Positions 28,386 to 36,139 of a DNA stretch of 64,000 nt are shown piece after piece. Below the pieces are notes generated by a model. It was given only the letters and a program-made list of their open reading frames with translations, was not told the DNA's origin and did not search any database. Numbering within the stretch: position 1 is the stretch's first letter; the number at the start of each line of letters is the position of its first letter. The stretch is from NCBI RefSeq assembly GCF_031656915.1, contig NZ_CP134227.1, positions 1,426,001 to 1,490,000 on the forward strand, read 5' to 3'. The position numbers and the translations under genes were made by a program. This stretch comes from Nocardioides marmorisolisilvae. Its GTDB lineage: Bacteria; Actinomycetota; Actinomycetes; Propionibacteriales; Nocardioidaceae.

Positions 28386-29555
28386 TCAGCGGCGGGGCAG
28401 CCAGACCTGCAGGCCTCGCGCGTGGGTGAGGTCACCGGCGACCCGACCGCCGAGAACCCCGGCGAGGTCCGCCACCGCAGCTCTGGAGGCCGGCCGGGAG
28501 GACGACCCGGGGGCGGCGATCCTGAGCGTGACGCGCTCGTCGGCGCCGGTGAACTCGATCACCACCTCGCGCGCGTTCCGACTGATGCCGGTGCGGACGA
28601 CGTCGAGCAGCTGCTCGACCGGACCGGGTGTCAGCATCAGCCGCTCCTGCTCGACCTCGCCCCGCACGAGCAACGGTGCGAGGGAGGAGCTCCAGTCGTC
28701 GAACACCCGCTGGGCCAGATCTCCCAGCGGCACCTGCGCGTCCTCGACCACCGCATGGCGACCCGTTGTGGCGACGTACTCCCCCACGCGCGCGTGCACG
28801 GCGTCGAGCGCTTCGATGCCGCGGGCGATCACGGCGCGATCCTCCGAGTCCAGGCCGGGGCGACCGGCGAGGTCCTCCAGGTCCATGCGCAGGCTGGTCA
28901 GCGGGGTCCGCACCTCATGGGAGAGCCGGAGGAGGTCGGCCCGGTCCTGCTGCAGCCGGGCTCTGAGCTGTCGGGCGCTTGCCCGTAGCGCCTCACCGAT
29001 CGCCCGGGCCTCGGGCAGCCGGGTCTCGGGCAGGTCGAGGTCGAAGCGTCCGCGGCCGAGCGCGGTGGCCGCCACGGCAAGACGCGAGAACGGCGCGGCC
29101 AGCAGTCTGGCCGCCACGACACCGAGCAGCGTGGTGACGCCGAGCAGCACCAGGGTGAGGACCACCAACGAGCTGAGCCCGATCCGTACGGCGTCACCGA
29201 GCACGGAGGCGGACTGGCGCATCTGGACCGTCATGCCTCCGACCGCCGCGGAGGCGCTGACCGCTCCGTCGGCGCGGTAGTCAGCGCCCTGTGCGGACAG
29301 TGCCGGCCGAGAGGCCGGTCGCACCACGACCGCCTCGTCGAGGGCGACCAGACCGGCGAGCTCCTGACGCGAGACCGGGTGAGGAGTGTCCTCTGCGCGG
29401 GCGACGTAGCGGGCGACCAGTCGGGCGTCCTGGCGCAGCGTCGACTGCTGCTCGACACGGAGAAGGTCGTGCAACGCGAAGGCGCGCACCACGCTGAACA
29501 CGATGAGGACCGTCACGGTCATCACCAGGAATGACGCAGTCAGGCGCCTATGCAT
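28386..29555 (-). CDS. Sensor histidine kinase with degenerate ATPase domain
   Basis: A 389-residue two-component sensor. Membrane helices at about 8-28 and 127-150 flank a 100-residue extracellular sensor region; a HAMP-like segment follows, then the dimerisation domain with LSHEVRTPLTSLRMDLE (phosphoacceptor H213). In the C-terminal third the ATP-binding boxes are eroded: the N-box position reads GISRNAREVV, the DxGxG box position reads AAPGSSS, and no GLGL box is visible. It ends with LTHARGLQVWLPRR. It may be catalytically weak or dependent on another kinase. Its start overlaps the response regulator stop by 8 bases, so both are co-translated. Confidence 0.85.
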   Translation of the reverse strand: MHRRLTASFLVMTVTVLIVFSVVRAFALHDLLRVEQQSTLRQDARLVARYVARAEDTPHPVSRQELAGLVALDEAVVVRPASRPALSAQGADYRADGAVSASAAVGGMTVQMRQSASVLGDAVRIGLSSLVVLTLVLLGVTTLLGVVAARLLAAPFSRLAVAATALGRGRFDLDLPETRLPEARAIGEALRASARQLRARLQQDRADLLRLSHEVRTPLTSLRMDLEDLAGRPGLDSEDRAVIARGIEALDAVHARVGEYVATTGRHAVVEDAQVPLGDLAQRVFDDWSSSLAPLLVRGEVEQERLMLTPGPVEQLLDVVRTGISRNAREVVIEFTGADERVTLRIAAPGSSSRPASRAAVADLAGVLGGRVAGDLTHARGLQVWLPRR

Positions 29556-30249
29556 CTCCGGGGCCCTCGAGGCGGAACCCGACCCCGCGGACCGTGATCA
29601 CACGCTGGGCGACGTCGAGGTCCTCCAGCTTCTGACGCAGCCGGCCGACCGTCACGTCGAGGGTCTTGGTCGACCCGAACCAGTTCTCGTCCCACACCTT
29701 GGCCATCAGATCCTCGCGGGACACGACGGCTCCGGGGTGCTCGGCGAGCAGAGCCAGCACGTCGTACTCCTTCGCGGTCAGCGCGATCTCGGCATCGGCG
29801 TGGGTGACCCGTCGGGCCGCTCGATCGATGTGGAGCCCCTCGGGTGCCGTCTCCTGCTGCGTCGGTCGCGCTGCGCTGGTACGGCGTACCAGCGCGCGCA
29901 CCCGGGCCTGCAGCTCGGCCAGGCTGAACGGCTTGGCGAGGTAGTCGTCGGCGCCGTAGTCGAGGCCGACCACTCGGTCCAGCTCATCACCCCGTGCGCT
30001 GAGGATGAGGATGCCGCCGGTGTAGCCGGCCTCGCGGGCACGCGAGCACACGTCGAGACCATCCATGTCGGGCAGACCGAGATCGAGGATCACCGCGGCC
30101 ACCTCACCGGCCTCCTCGGAGGCCAGCCGGTCGAGCGCGGCCTGCCCCATGTCGACCCAGCTGACCTCGTAGCCCTCCCGGGTCAGCGTGCGCATCAGCG
30201 GCGCCGCGATGTCCGGATGGTCCTCGACGATCAGCACGTGGTCCGCCAT
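29548..30249 (-). CDS. OmpR/PhoB family response regulator
   Basis: A 233-residue regulator. The receiver domain has ED10, the phosphoacceptor D56 in VILDLGLPDMDG, the switch Ser in LILSARGD and K106 in YLAKPFS. The C-terminal half is an OmpR-type winged helix, with LTAKEYDVLALLAEHPG, SREDLMAKVW and the recognition stretch KTLDVTVGRLRQKLED. The ATG at 30249 is the family start. It precedes the degenerate kinase gene and overlaps it by 8 bases. Target genes are unknown; the surface cassette directly upstream (30290 on) is a reasonable candidate by proximity only. Confidence 0.94.
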   Translation of the reverse strand: MADHVLIVEDHPDIAAPLMRTLTREGYEVSWVDMGQAALDRLASEEAGEVAAVILDLGLPDMDGLDVCSRAREAGYTGGILILSARGDELDRVVGLDYGADDYLAKPFSLAELQARVRALVRRTSAARPTQQETAPEGLHIDRAARRVTHADAEIALTAKEYDVLALLAEHPGAVVSREDLMAKVWDENWFGSTKTLDVTVGRLRQKLEDLDVAQRVITVRGVGFRLEGPGDA

Positions 30250-30289
30250 GGCTGTCGATCCTATGCACCCCACACCTCCATCGCCCTGG

Positions 30290-32119
30290 TCACAGGTCCT
30301 TGTCCGACGCGCCGTACTCGGTCGCGGGTGAGATCGAGCACGCAAACCCGTTCGGGCTCTTCACCGCGGCCGACGGCACCCAGGTCATCGCGGCCGCTGC
30401 GCTCGAGGTGCCGAGGGTGCCACCGCCGGTCACGGTTCCCAGCGTCACGGTCACCACGGTCACCTGGACCCCAGCCACCGTCTGCGTCGCCGCGGACATG
30501 GTCGCGGTGAAGCTCGCAGACTTCTTCGCCTTGACGTAGTCCTGCCCGAAGCTCACCAGGCCGAGCCTGGTGGTGCCGAAGCTCGCCCAGTCCTCTCCGG
30601 AGACCGGACCGCCACTCACCGCCGCGTCATTGAAGACGACCGTGATCGGCGTGGCCGCGCCGGTCCAGCCGGGCAGCACGGTGCCGGTGTCGACCAGGGT
30701 CGAGTAGGTGAAGATGAGGCTGTCCCCGTTGGCGGGCTTGCCCAGCGTGGTCACGTTGGTGGCCTGGATGTCCTGGGCGCGCAGCACCGAGTTGTCGATC
30801 GTGACGGTCACCGTCGCGCTCGTGGTGACCACGCCACCACCGTCGGTCAGGACGGCGTGCAGGTCATAGCTGCCCGTCGTGATCGCGCTGCTGTCCCATG
30901 CACAGCTGTACGGCGCGCTGGTCACGGTGCACAGCGGGGTCCAGGTGCTCGATCCCGTGAGTCGGCCCTCGAAGGCGACCTTGGTGACCCCGCGGGGCGA
31001 GCTGGCGTCCGCGGTGATCGTGGTCGTCCCGCGCACGATCGCGCCTGCACTCGGCGCGGTGACCGTGACCGCGGGCGCGGAATTGTCGACCGTGCGGGTC
31101 TGGGTCGCCGCCGTGAACGCGTTCCCCGCGAGGTCGGTGGCCACGAGCCGGAAGTCGTGGCTGCCGGAGGCCAGCTTGGTGGTGTCGACCAGGCAGGAGT
31201 ACGTCATCTGCGTGGTCAGTGTGCAGAGGGTGTTCCAGCTGCCCGTTCCCACCCGCTCCTGGAAGACCACGCCCGCGACGCCCGAGTCCGCGTCCGCCGC
31301 CGTGGCGGTGAGCCGGACGGTGCCGGTCAGGGTGCCCGGGGGGACGGTCAGGGTCGCCGTGGGAGCGGTGTTGTCGATGGTCACGTCGCTCTGCACGTCG
31401 TACACCGTCTGGACGAGGTTGGTCGCCACCGCACGGACGTCGTACTCCCCGGTGAGGGTCGACGCCCATGAGCAGGTGCGGGTGGAGGTGAGGGTGGCGT
31501 TGTAGCCGCACCCCGGCACGGAGGTCCACACGTTGCTGCCGGCGACGGCGTACTGGAAGTACACGCTCATCGGGAGCAGCGCGCTGTTGAGATAGGTGGC
31601 GGTGAGGGTGATGGTGCCGCTGACGGGGTCAGGCACGTCGCCGAGGACGACCGCGAGATTGTTCACCACGCGCGTCGAGCTGGTGTCCGAGGTCGTGACG
31701 AAGCCCGCGTTGTCGGTGGCGACCGCGCGCAGGTCGTAACGTCCGTCGGTGACGGACGTGGTGTTCCACGCGCAGGAGTACGGCGCGGTCGCGTCGGTGC
31801 ACAGGGTGGTCCAGGTGCCGGAGTCGGTGACGGAGTACTGGATCACCACGTTGTTGACACCGCTGCCGCTGTCGGTCGCGATCGCCGCGACCTGGACGCT
31901 GCCGGTGAGCGTGCTCCCCGGGCTGGTCACCGTGACCACCGGCGGCTCCCAGTCCGGAGCGGCGCCGACGCTGACCCGGTGAGTGGTCGTAGCGGTGTAG
32001 GTGGCTCCACTGAGCCCGGTGCCGTTCAGGGCGAGCAGCGCGAGGGCACCGGCGACGAGCGGACCGACGACCCTGACCAGGGTGCGGCGGACACGGCGGT
32101 CGGCGTGCCGGGAGCTCAT
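30290..32119 (-). CDS. Secreted Ig-like repeat protein, SipW-type exported
   Basis: A 609-residue exported protein. A hydrophobic segment (VVGPLVAGALALLALNG, residues 17-33) is followed by SGATYTATTTHRVSVGAA, resembling the cleavage region of SipW-processed proteins. Four Ig-like repeats (about 60-150, 155-250, 252-345 and 347-440) share a WxxLC...YSCAW...SGxYDLRAVATD pattern with paired Cys 8-11 residues apart. Residues 440-609 form a different C-terminal domain I do not recognise. No sortase motif or C-terminal membrane helix is visible. The ATG overlaps the stop of the signal peptidase gene (ATGA). It is probably a surface or matrix protein. Confidence 0.8.
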   Translation of the reverse strand: MSSRHADRRVRRTLVRVVGPLVAGALALLALNGTGLSGATYTATTTHRVSVGAAPDWEPPVVTVTSPGSTLTGSVQVAAIATDSGSGVNNVVIQYSVTDSGTWTTLCTDATAPYSCAWNTTSVTDGRYDLRAVATDNAGFVTTSDTSSTRVVNNLAVVLGDVPDPVSGTITLTATYLNSALLPMSVYFQYAVAGSNVWTSVPGCGYNATLTSTRTCSWASTLTGEYDVRAVATNLVQTVYDVQSDVTIDNTAPTATLTVPPGTLTGTVRLTATAADADSGVAGVVFQERVGTGSWNTLCTLTTQMTYSCLVDTTKLASGSHDFRLVATDLAGNAFTAATQTRTVDNSAPAVTVTAPSAGAIVRGTTTITADASSPRGVTKVAFEGRLTGSSTWTPLCTVTSAPYSCAWDSSAITTGSYDLHAVLTDGGGVVTTSATVTVTIDNSVLRAQDIQATNVTTLGKPANGDSLIFTYSTLVDTGTVLPGWTGAATPITVVFNDAAVSGGPVSGEDWASFGTTRLGLVSFGQDYVKAKKSASFTATMSAATQTVAGVQVTVVTVTLGTVTGGGTLGTSSAAAAMTWVPSAAVKSPNGFACSISPATEYGASDKDL

Positions 32120-32763
32120 GTTCCGACCCGGTGCCTCGGTGCGCTCGACTGGGCCTGGATCGGCTCCCCGAAGCTGCGCGGCACCAGGGCGACGGGCGCC
32201 GGGGCCGCGGCACTGGTGGGCGCGCTCGGCGAGGAGCCCTTGCGACGGCGAAGTCCCCGGAAGAGGTCACGGGCGCTGGACAGCGCGACGAGCAGCGCGG
32301 GAATGCCGATCACCGCCATCCGGGTGGTGCGGTCCTGGAGAGCGAGCAGCGGCCAGCCGGCGTACGGGACTCCGAAGACGACGCGTGCCTGGGTCGCCCC
32401 TGTGAGCTTGAAGGTCCATGGGTCGGGATCGGGGTTGGCGTCGCCCTTGGTGCGGAACACGTCACCGTGGATCCGGACGATCCGGTGCGTGACCAGGTGC
32501 GGGATTCCTGAGTCGGCGGGGGGCAGGTAGGTGATCACGTCGCCGACCCGGAGGTCGGAGACCGGGACGACCTTGTCGAGGACGACCGACCCGAGGTCGT
32601 AAGTGCCGGTCATCGACTCGCCGGCGATCACGTAGCGGTGCAGGCCGAACGCCGCTGGCGCGATGAACGCGATCGCGGCGAGGGTGACGAGGATGGAGGC
32701 CACATTCACCAGGACGCGACGGGTGCGACCCCGTCGCGGGTTGCGGGTAGCGGTCAGCTCCAT
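32116..32763 (-). CDS. Signal peptidase I, SipW/ER type
   Basis: A 215-residue membrane protease of family S26B. An N-terminal helix (about 22-45) precedes VIAGESMTGTYDLGS with the catalytic Ser, then the second box LRVGDVITYLPP and LVTHRIVRI, where His takes the place of the Lys used by normal bacterial signal peptidases. KGDANPDPDP is the third SipW-type box. A second helix lies near residues 150-175. The gene sits between a TasA-like gene and an Ig-repeat gene, which are its likely substrates, as SipW processes TasA in Bacillus. The ATG at 32763 follows GAGGA; it overlaps the downstream gene by 4 bases. Confidence 0.88.
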   Translation of the reverse strand: MELTATRNPRRGRTRRVLVNVASILVTLAAIAFIAPAAFGLHRYVIAGESMTGTYDLGSVVLDKVVPVSDLRVGDVITYLPPADSGIPHLVTHRIVRIHGDVFRTKGDANPDPDPWTFKLTGATQARVVFGVPYAGWPLLALQDRTTRMAVIGIPALLVALSSARDLFRGLRRRKGSSPSAPTSAAAPAPVALVPRSFGEPIQAQSSAPRHRVGT

Positions 32764-32825
32764 GGCCTGATCCTCGAGACGCTGTCGGTGGTGGGTGGTG
32801 CATCGGGTTGTTGCGGTAGGTGGGG

Positions 32826-32859
32826 GCCGGCCCGCCGTCGTACGGGACGACGGGCCGGC
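32826..32859 (-). terminator. Hairpin between TasA-like and signal peptidase genes
   Basis: GCCGGCC (32826-32832) pairs with GGCCGGC (32853-32859), and an inner CGTCGT/ACGACG stem extends it past a small bulge. It lies 47 bases after the TasA-like stop and 63 bases before the peptidase start. It may be a partial terminator that keeps expression of the matrix-like protein above that of the peptidase. Confidence 0.5.
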
Positions 32860-32905
32860 TCCTCCCACCCAGGAGGTGGTGCGCTCAGGCACCACGCTGA
32901 GAAGC

Positions 32906-33445
32906 TCAGACGCCCGAGACCCAGTTCAGGACGCCCCCGTTGGTGTTCGTCTGGGTGGTGACGTAGCTGAAGCTCGCTGAGGCCGACTTGCCCTGGTTGG
33001 TGTTGTCCGCGGTCGATGCCATCGACACGGTGTAGGTCAACGTGTCGGTCTGCCCGACGGGCAGGGCGCCGAGGTCCCAGGCGGTGCCGGTCGTCATCGC
33101 GCCGATGTCGCCGTTGTAGACGACGGTCGTGCCGTTGGTGATCTCGAGGTTGACCGCACCGGTGGCGAATCCGCTGGAGGCGGCGGTCGGGGTGAGCGCG
33201 AGGGTCGAGTCCAGGTTGCCGTCGTTCTTGATCGTCAGGGTGCCGGACTGGGTGTCGCCGGGCTTGAGGTTCGAGACGGTCAGGGTCGCGCCGTTCTGGC
33301 TGTTGGTGTGGTGCAGCGTGCCGCTGGTCACCGAGACGGAGTGCGCCGACTCTGACGTGAAGGTCGCGCCCGACCCGACGGCGACGGCGCCGGCGGCGAT
33401 CAGGGTGGCGAGCGGGACGAGGATCTTGGCTCGGGTGGTGGCCAT
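32906..33445 (-). CDS. TasA/camelysin-like secreted protein
   Basis: A 179-residue exported protein. The N-terminus KILVPLATLIAAGAVAVGSG is a signal helix followed by ATFTSESAHSVSVTSGTL, a pattern typical of SipW-processed TasA/CalY proteins. The mature domain has the family-like beta-strand sequence SGTLTIKNDGNLDSTLAL, VNLEITNGTTVVYNG and TDTLTYTVSMAS. No Cys are present. In Bacillus such proteins form biofilm fibres; a similar structural role here is inference. The ATG at 33445 was chosen over upstream readings because it leads directly into the signal peptide. It is the first gene of the cassette with the signal peptidase and the Ig-repeat protein. Confidence 0.82.
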   Translation of the reverse strand: MATTRAKILVPLATLIAAGAVAVGSGATFTSESAHSVSVTSGTLHHTNSQNGATLTVSNLKPGDTQSGTLTIKNDGNLDSTLALTPTAASSGFATGAVNLEITNGTTVVYNGDIGAMTTGTAWDLGALPVGQTDTLTYTVSMASTADNTNQGKSASASFSYVTTQTNTNGGVLNWVSGV

Positions 33446-33586
33446 GTTGCTTCTCCTGTGGTGGGACGATCGGGTTGACCGCCGTTGCGAACAACCTCTC
33501 AATCCGGACACCACGGGACCGTCACACGAGAGCAACAGGACCTCCACATCTCGTTAACAGACGCCGCGACCTGCGACGATGACCCG

Positions 33587-34228
33587 ATGGTCACCTCGCA
33601 TCAGGTCGTCGCGTTCGGCGTCGCGGCGTTCGTGCTGATCGCGATCCCCGGCCCGAGCGTGGTCTTCGTGATCGGCCGGGCGCTCGCCTATGGGCGAGCC
33701 ACCTCGCTGGCGACCGTTCTCGGCAACACTGCTGGCCTGGCCGTCGTGATGGTCCTGGTGGCCCTCGGGCTGGGCACGATCGTGGCGGAGTCACAGATGG
33801 TGTTCACGGTGGTGAAGCTGGCCGGGGCGGCCTACCTGGTCTGGCTCGGCGTCCAAGCCATCAGGCACCGGCATGCCCTCCACGTCACGGAGCAGTCATC
33901 GGCGCGGCCGCCGTTGTCGATCGGCCGGGCGGTTCGGGAAGGTGCCGTGGTCGGGGTGTCGAACCCGAAGGCCTTCATCATCTTCGCCGCGGTGCTGCCG
34001 CAGTTTCTCGACCGCGGTGCCGGTCACCTGACCGTCCAGATGGTTCTGTTGGGTGTGATCGCGCTCGTCATCGGGCTGCTGTCAGACAGCGTCTGGGCGA
34101 TCGCGTCGAGCGGGCTGCGAAGCTGGTTCAACTCGCGCCCCTCGCGCGGTCGCGCGCTCGGCATGGCCGGAGGTGTGTCGATGATCGGACTCGGAGTCGG
34201 GCTCGCGGTCAGTGGCCGACCCCGGTGA
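33587..34228 (+). CDS. LysE/RhtB family exporter
   Basis: A 213-residue integral membrane protein with six hydrophobic segments. The family signature is in the first helix and loop (VAAFVLIAIPGPSVVFVIGR), with GVSNPKAFIIFAAVLPQF near residue 124, both typical of the LysE/RhtB amino acid efflux family. Substrates in the family are basic amino acids, homoserine, threonine and similar compounds; which applies here is unknown. ATG at 33587 follows a 141-base gap from the divergent TasA-like gene. Confidence 0.88.
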   Translation: MVTSHQVVAFGVAAFVLIAIPGPSVVFVIGRALAYGRATSLATVLGNTAGLAVVMVLVALGLGTIVAESQMVFTVVKLAGAAYLVWLGVQAIRHRHALHVTEQSSARPPLSIGRAVREGAVVGVSNPKAFIIFAAVLPQFLDRGAGHLTVQMVLLGVIALVIGLLSDSVWAIASSGLRSWFNSRPSRGRALGMAGGVSMIGLGVGLAVSGRPR

Positions 34229-34247
34229 ACGCGGGTGAGCCTGACCT

Positions 34248-34526
34248 TCAGGCCTTCTCGCAGGCGATGCCGTCCTTGTCGCGGTCGAGACCCTTGTTGT
34301 GGCGCATCGCGACCTTGTAGATCTTGGTGGAGTGCTTGAAGTTCCGTACCGGTGTTCCCGAGGTGTGGTCATGCGCGTGCGCCCGACCGACCCCGTGCGG
34401 GTACTTGTGGTTGAGCTTCGTGCAGTTCTTGTAGATCCCGGTCGCGCCGGCGTCGGCGGGCGCCGTTCCGAGGGCCGCCACGGCGAGCCCCAGAGCGGCG
34501 GCTGCGGCCAGCTTCTTGGCGTTCAT
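34248..34526 (-). CDS. Small secreted excalibur-domain protein
   Basis: A 92-residue exported protein. Signal peptide MNAKKLAAAAALGLAVAALG ends near ADAGA. The mature domain has the excalibur calcium-binding pattern: KNCTKLNHKYPHGVGRAHA at the front and DRDKDGIACE at the end, where the Asp ladder resembles an EF-hand loop. Two Cys flank the domain. Excalibur domains occur in secreted nucleases and surface proteins; here it stands alone. ATG at 34526 is certain from the signal. Convergent with the LysE gene. Confidence 0.88.
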   Translation of the reverse strand: MNAKKLAAAAALGLAVAALGTAPADAGATGIYKNCTKLNHKYPHGVGRAHAHDHTSGTPVRNFKHSTKIYKVAMRHNKGLDRDKDGIACEKA

Positions 34527-34643
34527 GCGCGCCAGTCTCGCAGCGGAGTCGTCGCGTGTCCGGCAAATCGGGCGAGCCGACCGAGCGGCTGGGTCGTCGT
34601 CGAGGAAGGCAGGCCGCGCATCGCGTACGACGCCCACAGCACT

Positions 34644-34687
34644 CCTGCCGACAGGAGGTTCCTGCCTAGGAGCCTGCCTTTCGCAGG
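34644..34687 (-). terminator. Cluster of short hairpins at end of Tad operon
   Basis: CCTGCC/CGCAGG at 34673-34687 with a 3-base loop, plus neighbouring small stems (34644-34655 and 34657-34676), lie just beyond the TadG-like stop. Together they may end the Tad transcript; each stem is short. Confidence 0.4.
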
Positions 34688-34693
34688 GCGCAG

Positions 34694-35122
34694 TCAGTCG
34701 ACCGCGATCACCGACGCGGCGGTCGCGACGATGCGCACACGGCGACCGACCCCGGCCACATGGAGCGGCAGGCGCATCGGCGCCGACACGTCCACGACGA
34801 CGGTGTCGGCGCGGGTGCTGACGTGGAACGTCAGACCCGGATAGCGCGCCCGGATGCCGCTGGCGTCGACGTACGCCGCAACGTAGCTGCGCGCCGCTGC
34901 CGGGTCGACATCGAGCTGGGCACCCACCCCGTGCGTGTAGATCGCGTCGCCGGCGGCGCCGTCGGTGGCGGCCAGCGCCGCGGAGTCGGCGAACGCATCC
35001 AGCTCCTGGCGGCGCAAGAACGCAGCCGACGCATCCACCACGGCAGCGACCAGCACCGCCAGGACCAGCGCCATGCCGAGAATGAGCGGCGCCACGCTCC
35101 CGCGCTCGTTGCGCGCGCTCAT
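34694..35122 (-). CDS. TadG/Rv3657c-like pseudopilin-associated protein
   Basis: A 142-residue protein with the N-terminus MSARNERGSVAPLILGMALV, a hydrophobic helix (residues 9-35) preceded by RGS, then AAFLRRQELDAFADSAALAA, the pattern of TadG-type N-terminal domains in Tad pilus loci. The mature part is an extracytoplasmic beta-rich domain. The ATG at 35122 overlaps the upstream TadE-like gene stop (ATGA). It ends the tad gene row. Its precise role (minor pseudopilin or assembly factor) is inferred from location. Confidence 0.78.
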   Translation of the reverse strand: MSARNERGSVAPLILGMALVLAVLVAAVVDASAAFLRRQELDAFADSAALAATDGAAGDAIYTHGVGAQLDVDPAAARSYVAAYVDASGIRARYPGLTFHVSTRADTVVVDVSAPMRLPLHVAGVGRRVRIVATAASVIAVD

Positions 35123-35571
35123 GGTCGGGCCGCTCGATAGGTGCCGTACGGCGAGCTGTGCTCCGCGCTGACCGTCAACCGCGGAGCGTGGTCGCCGAAG
35201 ACGACCGGCATCAACGGCAAGACCGCGGTACCGCTGACCTCCGCGGTGACCACCGATCCCGGCGTCAGACAGGCGTCCGGTGTCGGCGAGCAGCGGATCC
35301 GCAGATGCACGGGGCCGGTCAGCCGCTGGTCGTCGTACGCCAGTCTCGCCGCTACCTCGGCGCGCCGGTATGCCTCGGCGGAGGTGGGTGCGGTCACGAA
35401 GGCCCGGCCGGCCGATCGCGCGGCCGCGGAGGCCGCATACGCCGCGCGCTGGGTGTCGAACACGGCGAGCACCACGTAGACCATCGGGATCAGCAGCAGC
35501 ACCGCCAGCCAGACGAACTCGACGATGGCGGTGCCGTCCTCGCCCCGCGGACGCCTTCGGTGCCGCGTCAC
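35119..35571 (-). CDS. TadE-like pseudopilin
   Basis: A 150-residue protein with an Arg-rich N-terminus followed by DGTAIVEFVWLAVLLLIPMV: the E-F after a small-residue stretch is the class of processing/hydrophobic segment used by TadE family pseudopilins. It continues with YAASAAARSAGRAF. The mature part holds a C-x8-C pair. GTG at 35571 overlaps the preceding TadE-like gene stop (GTGA). With its two neighbours it would form minor components of a Flp/Tad pilus or related secretion apparatus. Confidence 0.82.
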   Translation of the reverse strand: MTRHRRRPRGEDGTAIVEFVWLAVLLLIPMVYVVLAVFDTQRAAYAASAAARSAGRAFVTAPTSAEAYRRAEVAARLAYDDQRLTGPVHLRIRCSPTPDACLTPGSVVTAEVSGTAVLPLMPVVFGDHAPRLTVSAEHSSPYGTYRAARP

Positions 35572-35969
35572 TGTGCCTCCTCGACGCCGTGGCCGACGAC
35601 GTCGAAGCTGACGCTGGGACCCCAGAGCCCCAGCGGCGGCACCTCGGCGTGGACGTGGACCACCACGGCACGCAGACCGTCGACAACCTCCTCGTCGGCG
35701 CTGACCCGGGATGCGTACCGCGCCGCCAAGGCATCGTTGATGCGCCGGCGTGTGTGCGCCGCGCCAGCGGCCGGACCCCGGTCGATGGTCGCGGCATACC
35801 GCGCACCTTCGGTCGCGGCAGCCGCGAGGGTGCTGCGTACGTGCATCACCAGGGCGACCTGGACGATGCCGAGGAATAGCGGGACCAGCACGATGGCGAC
35901 GAGGACGAAGTCGACGACGGCGGCCCCTCGCTGGTCACGTCGCTCAGCCGGTGACCGAGTGGAGCGCAT
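35568..35969 (-). CDS. TadE-like pseudopilin
   Basis: A 133-residue protein starting with basic residues and then RGAAVVDFVLVAIVLVPLFL, another TadE-type segment, followed by VRSTLAAAATEGARYAAT. The remaining domain is small and soluble. ATG at 35969 lies 26 bases inside the end of the pilin-like gene (35944-36105) in another frame, and its stop overlaps the next gene (GTGA). It belongs to the tad operon. Confidence 0.82.
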   Translation of the reverse strand: MRSTRSPAERRDQRGAAVVDFVLVAIVLVPLFLGIVQVALVMHVRSTLAAAATEGARYAATIDRGPAAGAAHTRRRINDALAARYASRVSADEEVVDGLRAVVVHVHAEVPPLGLWGPSVSFDVVGHGVEEAQ

Positions 35970-36105
35970 TGGTGAGCAACGAGCTCAGCTCGGGCTTGGC
36001 CACGGCGTAGAGCGCCGCCACGAGACCAGCGGTCATGACCGTGATCAGGACCCAGCCAGGGACGTCGCCCCTCTCGTTGCGGCCCCACCTGCGAAACATC
36101 TTCAT
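35944..36105 (-). CDS. Short Flp-pilin-like / DUF4244-type protein
   Basis: A 53-residue gene between tadC and tadE. The product starts MKMFRRWGRNERGDVPGWVL, continues into a hydrophobic helix (residues 17-35) and ends SSLLTNALHSVTG. This is the size and layout of Flp-type prepilins or the DUF4244 proteins seen in actinobacterial tad loci: basic leader, Gly, then helix. GAGGAG stands 7 bases before the ATG at 36105. Its 3' end overlaps the TadE-like gene by 26 bases. It is probably the major subunit or a minor pilin; no separate prepilin peptidase gene is visible in the window. Confidence 0.72.
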   Translation of the reverse strand: MKMFRRWGRNERGDVPGWVLITVMTAGLVAALYAVAKPELSSLLTNALHSVTG

Positions 36106-36139
36106 CGGACTCTCCTCATCTTGTGCTCACCCGTTCGGC

